A DNA stretch of 64,000 nucleotides from Cypionkella sp. GTDB taxonomy: Bacteria > Pseudomonadota > Alphaproteobacteria > Rhodobacterales > Rhodobacteraceae. The DNA lies in contig NZ_JAUSBA010000003.1 in the NCBI RefSeq assembly GCF_030652235.1, positions 53,522-117,521 of the forward strand, read 5' to 3'. Of the stretch, positions 54,292-64,000 are shown one piece after another. The position numbers and the translations under genes were made by a program. The notes under the pieces are model-generated. The model was given only the letters and a program-made list of their open reading frames with translations, was not told the DNA's origin and did no database searches. Within the stretch, counting starts at the first letter, position 1. Each line of letters opens with the position of its first letter.

Positions 54292-55461
54292 CTAGGCACA
54301 TGTGTAGCGGCGCGGCTCGACGACCGGGCTGGTGTTCTTGATGGCGCGGGCAACGATGGATTTTGCAATATGGCCGACAAGGAATTTGCGGGCCGGTGGC
54401 ATGACATGGTGCGCCTCCTTGGTACAAAGGTCGGGGAATAGGGAAATAATCTCAAAACGATCGTTGGCGGACATTGACGCCATGGCCACTGGGCCTACGA
54501 AGAACGACTCGGTCGCAGCGCCATTGGAAATCAGCAATTCATGGCTGTCGAGCAGCAGATGGAAGTAGGTCACCGGGGCATCGCTTTCGACAACCGAGAT
54601 GCCTTCAGCCGCCAAAAGATGCTTGGCAGCAGCCAAAACCTCGCGCTCACCGACCATACGTTGCGCGACCTCCGAACGGATCAGACAGCGGTGCTGCGGT
54701 GAGACTTCCAGCGGGCGCAGCGGCAGGCCATTGCCCAACGCGCCAATCTCAATACGGATCGGGCGCAGGTGCGGCGAAAGTTGCAACTGGCGCGCGGAAA
54801 GTTTGCGGCTGCCGATCCAGCGGATCGGGCAGAAGCCATTGTCCACCGTCAGAACATCATCGCCGATACACAAGTCTTCAACGGCAATCTCACCCTTGCG
54901 GGTCATAATCATGGTGCCTGCGGTGAAGCAGGGCACGAAGGGCAGCGCGCCCCCTGCCGTCAGTGAAATCGTCAGAAGGGCATTGTTTTGGACATATTGC
55001 AGTGGGTTGGCGAGGATCAGGTTGACCGCGGCCCGCAGAGGCAGCGGAATCGTACCACTGAGTGCTGTGACCAACTGGGTGGTCAATGAATCCAGTAATG
55101 CTGCCGGATCGGCTTCAGAGCCATCAGCATTGTAGAAGTGCAGCATCTGGTTGCCGTTAACATCCAACAGGGCGGTTCGCACCGGAGTGCTAAGTTGGAT
55201 ATCGGCAAGGGTGATGCCCAAAATGGTGACTTTCACCCCGGCATAAGACAGCCCGGTTCCCAGTAAATCAGCCGGAGCACCGCCAATGGTCGCATCTTCC
55301 GACGCATTCCAAGCGCCATTGTTGGGGTTGGAATCGTCAAATGTGACGGTGGATTGGGTGGACGTGCTGAAATTGGTAAAGCTCAGCACTTGGCTTGGCC
55401 CCACGGTGAGCAAAGCACCTTGGTTGTCATAGAGCTCAATATCTCTGGTGCGGTCTGGCAT
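54292..55461 (-). CDS. Hint-domain protein
   Basis: The 389-residue protein has an N-terminal beta-rich domain of about 170 residues (MPDRTRDIELYDNQGALLTV, SFTNFSTSTQSTVTFDDS). A bacterial Hint (hedgehog/intein-like) domain follows, starting at Cys178 in PFVPCFTAGTMIMTRKGEIA, then DLCIGDDVLTVDNGFCPIRW, SPQHRCLIRS and YFHLLLDSHELLISNG. The pattern belongs to the Hint_2 group common in Rhodobacteraceae, often attached to RTX repeats; here none are present. ATG 55461 follows AAGGAG. Autocatalytic processing at Cys178 is possible but unproven. No signal peptide is seen. Confidence 0.87.
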   Translation of the reverse strand: MPDRTRDIELYDNQGALLTVGPSQVLSFTNFSTSTQSTVTFDDSNPNNGAWNASEDATIGGAPADLLGTGLSYAGVKVTILGITLADIQLSTPVRTALLDVNGNQMLHFYNADGSEADPAALLDSLTTQLVTALSGTIPLPLRAAVNLILANPLQYVQNNALLTISLTAGGALPFVPCFTAGTMIMTRKGEIAVEDLCIGDDVLTVDNGFCPIRWIGSRKLSARQLQLSPHLRPIRIEIGALGNGLPLRPLEVSPQHRCLIRSEVAQRMVGEREVLAAAKHLLAAEGISVVESDAPVTYFHLLLDSHELLISNGAATESFFVGPVAMASMSANDRFEIISLFPDLCTKEAHHVMPPARKFLVGHIAKSIVARAIKNTSPVVEPRRYTCA

Positions 55462-55520
55462 GGCGCGTCTCCTTGGGAAAGGTGAAAGTCGCCCAAAGGT
55501 TGATTGAGTATCTTTAGGAT

Positions 55521-55548
55521 ATTTTAAGATATATACTAGTTGAATCAA
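55521..55548 (-). promoter_or_regulatory. candidate promoter of the Hint gene
   Basis: On the minus strand TTGATT (55543-55548) and TAAAAT (55521-55526) are spaced by 16 bases, in the most AT-rich patch of the window, about 60 bases upstream of the start codon. Confidence 0.45.
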
Positions 55549-55851
55549 ATCTTAACTAACGCGTGTTAGCTTGAATTGCAGGTTGTGCATGCGGGCGTGG
55601 TTGATTTTTGGGGCGATGGTTGGCCGCGACGAAATCCTGCGCGTAGCCCTGCTGGCGTGATATTCAGATACTGTGTACGTTTATGAGGGGATGGAATGGA
55701 TCTGACGGCAACCGCAGACGGGTGGGGCTGTATTCGGCCTGCAGCTGGGACCGAGACTGCGACAGTTTAATTCATGCTCGGAAACGCAGTGATGCCAAAT
55801 TGGGACCAATCTTGGAAAAGCCTTCCCACATTTCCGAGCAGATTCAACGCA
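55549..55851. other. intergenic region between the Hint gene and aconitase
   Basis: No supported gene in about 300 bases. One short plus-strand frame (about 70 codons from 55683) lacks a ribosome binding site and any motif. An ACTAACGCGTGTTAG palindrome lies at 55555-55569. Confidence 0.45.
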
Positions 55852-55875
55852 ACAAGCACCCCGAAGGGTGCTTGT
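55852..55875 (-). terminator. perfect hairpin downstream of acnA
   Basis: ACAAGCACCC-CGAA-GGGTGCTTGT (55852-55875) is a perfect 10-bp stem with a stable tetraloop, 30 bases past the acnA stop. It lacks a strong T-run on either side, so it may protect the mRNA end as much as terminate. Confidence 0.6.
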
Positions 55876-55905
55876 CAGGATGCAATCTAAAGTAGAGTTT
55901 CGGGC

Positions 55906-58650
<2,745 letters not shown>

Positions 58651-58911
58651 GTGGCCTCCTGCGGTTGACGGATTGCTTTGGCTTTGCCCTAAGGGCGCGC
58701 GCGGTGCAAGGGAATCATCTTTGGTCTTGCGATCATTGTATGCAATGGTATGCCGAAAATCCAGTGCGGAATTGCTAGTCTGGCTTGGTTTGAACGGCAT
58801 CCTTGGAACGGTTGTGTGACTATACTGTAATATCGGCTCGCAAAACCTTGATTGGCGGCGGTGTATTCACATCATGTAGAACAAAAATGGGCCCAGAGAT
58901 CGGAAAACACC

Positions 58912-59634
58912 ATGTCGCACCACAGTTTCAGCACGACCGGTATGGGTTTGATCGGCAGCATGATGCTTTGCGCCTCGGCAGCCTTGGCCGATTCTGAGCA
59001 GGGGGTTGTGGTGGAACTTTACACCTCGCAAGGCTGTTCGTCTTGCCCGCCCGCCGATGCGCTGATGGCCAAGCTGGCGCAGATGCCGGGGGTGATCGGG
59101 CTTTCGCTGCATGTTGATTACTGGGATTATATTGGCTGGACCGACACTTTCGGCCAAGCCAGCTTTACCGAGCGGCAAAAAGCCTATGCCCATGCATCGG
59201 GGGAAAAGATGATCTACACACCGCAGATGATTGTGGCGGGGGCTGCGCGGGTGGCCGGCAATCAGCCGGGAGAAGTGGCTGCGGCTTTGGCGGCGGTCAA
59301 ACCCAGCCCGGTGACGCTGACGCTGATCCGGCAGGGCGGCGATTTGGTGATCAATGCCAGCACGACGCAAGCTTTGGCCAACCCAGTGGTGGTGCAACTG
59401 GTGCAATACACCGACCACGCCGAAGTGGAGATTAAGCGCGGTGAAAACTCGGGGCTGAAGGTGGTCTACAATAATATCGTGACCTCATGGCAGAAGGTCG
59501 GCGATTGGTCTGGCGTCGAGCCTTTGCAACTGGTGACGGCAGCGGGCAAGGGGCCGGTGGTGGTGATCTTGCAGGTCCGCGCGCCCGATGGGGTTGGCCC
59601 GGCGCAGATTGTCGCGGCAGCCCGGCTGAAGTGA
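58912..59634 (+). CDS. DUF1223 thioredoxin-like exported protein
   Basis: The 240-residue protein starts at ATG 58912 (MSHHSFSTTGMGLIGSMMLC) with a signal peptide ending ASAALA. The mature part begins VVVELYTSQGCSSCPPADAL, whose CSSC motif sits at the thioredoxin active-site position, followed by SLHVDYWDYIGWTDTF, the DUF1223 signature. The family is widespread in alphaproteobacteria, often near aconitase as here; its redox partner is unknown. It is divergent from acnA, sharing a 261-base gap in which I see no other gene. Confidence 0.9.
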   Translation: MSHHSFSTTGMGLIGSMMLCASAALADSEQGVVVELYTSQGCSSCPPADALMAKLAQMPGVIGLSLHVDYWDYIGWTDTFGQASFTERQKAYAHASGEKMIYTPQMIVAGAARVAGNQPGEVAAALAAVKPSPVTLTLIRQGGDLVINASTTQALANPVVVQLVQYTDHAEVEIKRGENSGLKVVYNNIVTSWQKVGDWSGVEPLQLVTAAGKGPVVVILQVRAPDGVGPAQIVAAARLK

Positions 59635-59656
59635 TTGACGCCTGAGGCGCTTCACC

Positions 59657-59727
59657 GAGAACCCTCCGCTCAACGCCAGCGGCGGTTCAACGAGAACCTC
59701 CCGCTCAGCGCCAGCGGCGATGAATCC
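59657..59727. repeat. 35-bp imperfect tandem duplication at a gene end
   Basis: Two adjacent copies (59657-59691 and 59692-59727) share the pattern GAGAACC, CCGCTCA, CGCCAGCGGCG. The second copy contains the last codons and stop of the acyltransferase gene; the first lies just past it. Each copy holds a CCGCT/AGCGG inverted repeat, so the duplicate gives two hairpins at the transcript end. Confidence 0.75.
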
Positions 59728-60568
59728 AGAACCATTGACCAGGATGAGCTTTAACGCGCGCCTCTAGGCTGCGGGTCAGGGCTGTGGTCATCTCTAGGGC
59801 TGTAGTCTGCGGAATCGGGGCCTCCAGATCCACTACAAAGCTCAGGCCGTCGGGCTGGCGGGTGGCATAGAACGGGATCAGATCGGCTTTATAGCGTAAG
59901 CTGAGTTCAGCGGCTGACAAAGCTGTGCTGGCAGGCACGCCCAAGAATTTGATCTGATCGCTGCCGGCGCGCTGATCAAACAGCAAGACCAACAGCCCGC
60001 CCGCCTTCAGATGTTTGACGAATCCGGTGGTGCCGGCACGGCCCTGCGGAAAGATCGGGCCGCCAAACGCCTGCATAGTGCGGACGTAATGCGTGTTGAA
60101 ATAGCTGTTCGACATCGGGCGATAGAGGCCGCCGATGGTATAGCCCCGCGCCACAAGGCAGGCGCGGGCGGCTTCATAATTGCCGAAATGGCCCGAGACG
60201 AGGATCACCGCACGGCCTTCGGATTGCGCTTTCGCCAAGGCAATCACGCCCGGCCCCTGCGGGATCAGGCGCGACTGCCGCGCCAAAAATCCGGCACTTG
60301 AGTAATTTTCAATCAGAGATCGCCCTGCATTATCAAGTGCTTCCGATGCTATGCTCTTGCGTTGCTTTAAGTCCATATCCGGCCAGATCAGCGCCAGATT
60401 GTCCATCGCCCGCTGCCGATAACCCGCAAGGCGCCCAACCGGGCCGCGCAAGATCGCCCCCATGAGCGGCACACGCCAGCGATAGGGCAGTGCCAAGCCC
60501 AAGCCGATCAGGCCGCGCACCGCAAGGTTCTGCACGAAGGCAAGAGGCTGAAAAGGTGTTACGGACAT
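59705..60568 (-). CDS. LpxL/HtrB-family lysophospholipid or lipid A acyltransferase
   Basis: The 287-residue inner-membrane protein has the family catalytic motif H-x4-E in SGHFGNYEAARA (His127, Glu132), the PRxxxN-like segment YRPMSNSYFNTHY, and LVLLFDQRAGSDQIKFLG. Members add secondary acyl chains to lipid A or related lipids using acyl-ACP. It lies three bases downstream of the EamA transporter on the same strand, so the two are probably co-transcribed. The basic C-terminus HRRWR overlaps a 35-bp tandem repeat. Confidence 0.88.
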   Translation of the reverse strand: MSVTPFQPLAFVQNLAVRGLIGLGLALPYRWRVPLMGAILRGPVGRLAGYRQRAMDNLALIWPDMDLKQRKSIASEALDNAGRSLIENYSSAGFLARQSRLIPQGPGVIALAKAQSEGRAVILVSGHFGNYEAARACLVARGYTIGGLYRPMSNSYFNTHYVRTMQAFGGPIFPQGRAGTTGFVKHLKAGGLLVLLFDQRAGSDQIKFLGVPASTALSAAELSLRYKADLIPFYATRQPDGLSFVVDLEAPIPQTTALEMTTALTRSLEARVKAHPGQWFWIHRRWR

Positions 60569-60571
60569 GGC

Positions 60572-61453
60572 TTAACGCTTGATGGTTTCACGGTGCCAGA
60601 CATAAAGCCCGGACCCTGCGATCACAAGCGCGCCGATGATCGTCCATGTGTCGGGATATTCGCCATAAAATGCGATGCCGAACAGGGTGGCATAGAGGAT
60701 GCCAAGGTAGGAAAACGGCGCAATCGCCGAGGCTTCGGCCATCGAGAACGCCCGGATCAAGCAAAATTGCGCGGCAGTGCCCAGACAGCCAAGCGCGGCA
60801 AAGCGCGGCAGATCGGCCAGCGCAATCGGTTGCCAGACGAAGGCGACGGCAATGCTGGTCGCCACCGCGCCAAACAGTGCTGCGTGCAACATCGAGGTGG
60901 CCGGGCCTTCTCTCTGTCCGACCAGCCGGGTCAGCAAAGCCGAGGCAGCATAGCAGACGGCACAGGCCAACGGCAGCAATGCCGCCGGGGTGAATAAGCC
61001 TGCACCGGGCCGGATGATCATCAGCGCCCCGATCATCGCCACCGCGACCCCGGCGATGCGGCGGGGGCCGAGTTTTTCACCCAAGAACAGCGCCGCCCCC
61101 AGCGTGATCAGCAACGGGCTCATATCCGCCAGTGCGGTGGCTTCGGCCAGACCGATATAGCCAAGGCTGAGGAAAAACAGCCCGGTGGTCGCCAGTTGAA
61201 AGCTGGAACGCGCCAAATGCAGCCATGGATAGGGCGTGCGCAGGGTAGGGCCTACGCGTTTGGGGCCAAGGATGACCAGCACCAGCAGCACCTGTCCGAC
61301 AAACCGCGCCCAAACCACTTGCGCGGTGGGATAGCTGTGCAGCAGGCCCTTGGCGACCGCGTCCATCGTGCTGAACATCGCCACCCCCAGCATCAGCATC
61401 AGGATACCCTTGCGGGTGGCGGCAGCGGTGGGCAGGACTTTGATCGGTGACAT
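60572..61453 (-). CDS. EamA/DMT-family transporter
   Basis: The 293-residue protein has ten predicted helices in two EamA repeats: the first around MLGVAMFSTMDAVAKGLLHS, AQVVWARFVGQVLLV; the second around AFSMAEASAIAPFSYLGILY. This is the drug/metabolite transporter superfamily, of the S-adenosylmethionine/amino-acid exporter-like branch. The substrate is unknown. Its stop lies just upstream of the acyltransferase start on the same strand. Confidence 0.9.
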   Translation of the reverse strand: MSPIKVLPTAAATRKGILMLMLGVAMFSTMDAVAKGLLHSYPTAQVVWARFVGQVLLVLVILGPKRVGPTLRTPYPWLHLARSSFQLATTGLFFLSLGYIGLAEATALADMSPLLITLGAALFLGEKLGPRRIAGVAVAMIGALMIIRPGAGLFTPAALLPLACAVCYAASALLTRLVGQREGPATSMLHAALFGAVATSIAVAFVWQPIALADLPRFAALGCLGTAAQFCLIRAFSMAEASAIAPFSYLGILYATLFGIAFYGEYPDTWTIIGALVIAGSGLYVWHRETIKR

Positions 61454-61520
61454 GGCGCGACCCTAAGGCGGCGGGTGTGGGGCATCAAGGGGCGCAGCAC
61501 GGTTCCACCCGATCTTTAAG

Positions 61521-62594
61521 CTATTCCTCGTCTTGAATCAGCACCAATTCGCCCGCAGCCTCTAACTGACGCACAGCGGTGATGATCTGGTTCATCGCGT
61601 CTTCGGCGTCCTTTTCCTTCACCCGGCCCCGCGCCTGCATTTCCTCACGCAGCCCCTGCGCCATACGTTGGGAGATGTTCGACAGGATGAATTCGGCGCT
61701 CGCCTCCCATGCGGGGGTGCCCGCGCTGGCGGCAAGCGCTGTAATCAGTTGCGCCTGATCGAGGATGCGGATCAGCTTGGGCACATCGCGCGCCATCACC
61801 CGCTGCGGCAGATGCACGAAGGTGAAAATCGCGCGGCGCACCTGCTGGGCAAAGCCTGCATCGGCCTCATCCAGCCCCATCAGCACATCCTCACGTGTCA
61901 GCGCAGGCGAGACATTCAGGATCGCGCCGACCCGTTCGACCGGGTTCGTGTGAAAGGCCCGCAGAGGCTGCGATTCCAACTGCCCCGCCAGTGAAACCCC
62001 GATCCGGTGCACAGTATCGGGGTCAATATTGCCGGTTTGCGAAACTGCATAGGCGACCCGGCGGGCTTTCTCGCCGGGAAGTTTGCCCAGTAATTCCGCT
62101 GCCTTGGCGACGGGAAGCTTCGAGAGCATCACCGCCCCCACCTCAATGCTTTCTTCTTCCAGCACCGGAAGCAGAGTTTGCACCGGCATCGCCGTCAACC
62201 GCTCCCATGGATCGCTTGAGGCACTGCTCGCCGCCATCCGCCGCACCCTACTGGCGGCATTGGCCGAGATATGGCCATCCATCATCGTCAAAGCAGCCTC
62301 GATGCCGCCGGGGAAGGACAGACCGACCTGATCCAGCTCACCCATGAATTCTTCGATGACAGCAGCCAAGGTACGCCTGTCTACCGAGCGCATCAGGCTC
62401 ATCTGCTCGGCCAAAGCCGCCTGCATCTGATCGGGCAGCTTTGCCAGTGGCAGGCTGCCACCTTCGGCCAGCAAAAACTGCACGATGATCGCCGCTTTTT
62501 GGCGTGGGCTAGGCTGGCGCGGCTGACTGTTGGGGACCGCCACCGCCCGCTGCACCGGAGTGATCCGCGCCAGAACTGCTGATTCGCCTGCCAT
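61521..62594 (-). CDS. fliG: flagellar motor switch protein FliG
   Basis: The 357-residue protein has FliG architecture: an N-terminal domain beginning RQKAAIIVQFLLAEGGSLPL, a middle domain (AAELLGKLPGEKARRVAYAV) and a C-terminal armadillo domain with FTFVHLPQRVMARDVPKLIR, where the charged stator-interaction surface should lie. It is slightly longer than E. coli FliG because of an N-terminal extension. No other flagellar gene is in the window, so it is an isolated copy: either a dispersed flagellar gene or a paralogue. Confidence 0.82.
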   Translation of the reverse strand: MAGESAVLARITPVQRAVAVPNSQPRQPSPRQKAAIIVQFLLAEGGSLPLAKLPDQMQAALAEQMSLMRSVDRRTLAAVIEEFMGELDQVGLSFPGGIEAALTMMDGHISANAASRVRRMAASSASSDPWERLTAMPVQTLLPVLEEESIEVGAVMLSKLPVAKAAELLGKLPGEKARRVAYAVSQTGNIDPDTVHRIGVSLAGQLESQPLRAFHTNPVERVGAILNVSPALTREDVLMGLDEADAGFAQQVRRAIFTFVHLPQRVMARDVPKLIRILDQAQLITALAASAGTPAWEASAEFILSNISQRMAQGLREEMQARGRVKEKDAEDAMNQIITAVRQLEAAGELVLIQDEE

Positions 62595-62671
62595 ATCTAT
62601 CCCCGAATCCTTCTGGTTCAGGGATAGAATGACTGCTTCGGGTTAAGGCCATCTTACGAAGATCACGGGCT

Positions 62672-63970
62672 TTAAGCACCAAACACCCGCTTGAAAATCG
62701 TATCGACATGTTTGGTGTGATAGCCGATGTCGAATTTTTCCTCGATCTCGGCGGGGCTGAGCGCAGCGGTGACTTCGGGGTCGGCGAGCAGCTCGGTCTT
62801 GAAATCCGCGCCATGCTCCCAAACCTTCATCGCGTTGCGCTGCACCAGACGGTAGCTGTCTTCGCGGCTGACACCTGCTTGGGTCAGGGCGAGCAAAACG
62901 CGCTGGCTCATCACCAGACCACGGAATTTGTTCATGTTTTTCAGCATATTTTCTGGGTAGATCACCAGTTTTTCAACAAGGCCACCAAGGCGGTGCAGCG
63001 CGAAGTCGAGCGTGATGGTGGTGTCAGGACCAATCGCGCGTTCAACGCTGGAATGGCTGATGTCTCGCTCATGCCACAGCGCGACATTTTCCAGAGCGGG
63101 TATCACGGACATCCGTACAAGACGCGCCAGACCCGTCAGATTTTCGCTCAGAACCGGGTTGCGCTTGTGCGGCATTGCCGAAGAGCCTTTTTGGCCGGGG
63201 CTGAAGAACTCTTCCGCCTCAAGCACTTCAGTGCGCTGCATGTGGCGGATTTCAATGGCGACATTCTCAATGCTCGATGCGATCACGGCAAGCACCGCGA
63301 AATACATCGCATGGCGGTCGCGCGGGATGACTTGGGTAGAGATCGGTTCGGGCGTCAGGCCAAGCTGGGCGCAGACATGTTCTTCGACGGAAGGATCAAT
63401 GTTGGCGAAGGTGCCGACAGCGCCGGAAATAGCACCCGTGGCGATCTCGGCGCGGGCGGCGATCAGGCGGGTGCGGTTGCGGGCCATTTCGGCATAAAAC
63501 CGCGCGAAGGTAAGGCCCATCGTGGTCGGTTCGGCATGGATGCCGTGGCTTCGGCCGATGCAGGGGGTGAACTTGTGCTCGTTGGCTTTTTTCGCGATGA
63601 CCGCGCGAAGCTGCTTGACGTCCTCAATGAGAATGTCGGCGGATTGCGTCATCTGCACGGCAAAGGCGGTGTCGAGCACGTCGCTGCTGGTAAGGCCGAA
63701 GTGGAACCAGCGACTGGCGGGATCGTTAATGTACTCAGCGACGCAGGTGGTGAAGGCGATGACGTCGTGGTTGAGCGTTCTTTCCAGCTCCTTGCAGCGC
63801 TCAATGTTGAAGGCGGCCTTGGCCTTCATGATCGCGAAGTCCTTGGCGGGCACAATGCCCTCCTTGACCAGCGCCTGGGTGGCCAGCAACTCGATCTGCA
63901 GCCAGATTTCCAGTTTCCGCTGCTCCGTCCAAATCTCCCGCATCGCGGGCCGTGAATAACGTTGAATCAT
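62672..63970 (-). CDS. purB: adenylosuccinate lyase
   Basis: PurB catalyses two fumarate-releasing steps of purine synthesis. The 432-residue protein begins MIQRYSRPAMREIWTEQRKL and shows the fumarase-superfamily signature GSSAMPHKRNP, plus the conserved segments TSSDVLDTAFAVQMT and GRSHGIHAEPTTMGLTFARF with the catalytic His. Length and domains are normal. It is the last gene before the window edge. Confidence 0.97.
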   Translation of the reverse strand: MIQRYSRPAMREIWTEQRKLEIWLQIELLATQALVKEGIVPAKDFAIMKAKAAFNIERCKELERTLNHDVIAFTTCVAEYINDPASRWFHFGLTSSDVLDTAFAVQMTQSADILIEDVKQLRAVIAKKANEHKFTPCIGRSHGIHAEPTTMGLTFARFYAEMARNRTRLIAARAEIATGAISGAVGTFANIDPSVEEHVCAQLGLTPEPISTQVIPRDRHAMYFAVLAVIASSIENVAIEIRHMQRTEVLEAEEFFSPGQKGSSAMPHKRNPVLSENLTGLARLVRMSVIPALENVALWHERDISHSSVERAIGPDTTITLDFALHRLGGLVEKLVIYPENMLKNMNKFRGLVMSQRVLLALTQAGVSREDSYRLVQRNAMKVWEHGADFKTELLADPEVTAALSPAEIEEKFDIGYHTKHVDTIFKRVFGA

Positions 63971-64000
63971 GGCGCGAGGTTAGCGGGGGCGAGGCAAGGC

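Noticed and set aside
55683..55895. 70-codon frame between the Hint gene and aconitase
   Set aside because: No ribosome binding site or motif, and it runs through the hairpin at 55852-55875.

Overview
The window looks like chromosome of an alphaproteobacterium of the Rhodobacteraceae/Paracoccaceae type. The sequence is GC-rich with short intergenic gaps. It carries a heterotetrameric sarcosine oxidase, a yajC-secD-secF block followed by ccmABCDG and an acnA-type aconitase, a BamB/Der pair, a DUF1289 protein next to RuvX, and two RTX-repeat proteins. I cannot name the genus. No rRNA, tRNA, CRISPR array, insertion sequence or prophage was recognised.

Layout. 189-4420: ilvD, then an AraC regulator divergent from a DASS-type anion transporter. 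4421-14066: a catabolic locus that is mostly dead. It once held a LacI regulator, a sugar ABC transporter (binding protein, two permeases, two ATPases), a Gfo/Idh dehydrogenase, a TIM-barrel isomerase, a DUF4432 epimerase-like protein, a MocD-like oxygenase, a MocE-like Rieske ferredoxin and a PanB-like aldolase. Only one permease and the ferredoxin read as intact. The others carry single-base frameshifts, in-frame stops and large deletions, and one deletion fused the divergent regulator and binding-protein genes. Further scraps lie at about 14.1-14.3 kb (enolase-superfamily and binding-protein pieces) and 16.7-16.9 kb (ABC ATPase tail), around an intact LysR/3-hydroxyisobutyrate-dehydrogenase-like pair with palindromic operators.

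17.0-25.0 kb: dusA, a Bcr/CflA exporter, a TauE/SafE permease, an RTX protein with a glycosidase-like N-terminus, DUF1289, ruvX and ccmI. 25.2-30.8 kb: sarcosine oxidase genes soxB, D, A and G. Between soxB and soxD sits a small membrane protein gene with its own candidate stress-sigma promoter and its own terminator. 31.0-36.6 kb: superoxide dismutase, LOG protein, a LysM protein, an ArsR-like regulator and an Atm1-type ABC exporter. 36.6-38.7 kb: a metacaspase-like remnant next to a two-module RTX protein. 38.9-45.9 kb: YfgM-like protein, BamB-like lipoprotein, Der, a TspO-related membrane protein, SerS and an acyltransferase. 46.2-53.9 kb: YajC-SecD-SecF, a Mth938-like protein, an aldo/keto reductase and CcmA-B-C-D-G. 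54.3-63.97 kb: a Hint-domain protein, aconitase, DUF1223, a lipid A-type acyltransferase, an EamA transporter, FliG and PurB.

Functionally most of the window is housekeeping: branched-chain amino-acid synthesis, translation and ribosome assembly, protein export and outer-membrane assembly, cytochrome c maturation, TCA cycle and purine synthesis. The accessory parts are the decaying sugar/rhizopine-like locus, the two RTX proteins, the Hint protein and the stress-type insert in the sox cluster. All assignments come from reading the sequence; no database search was run.
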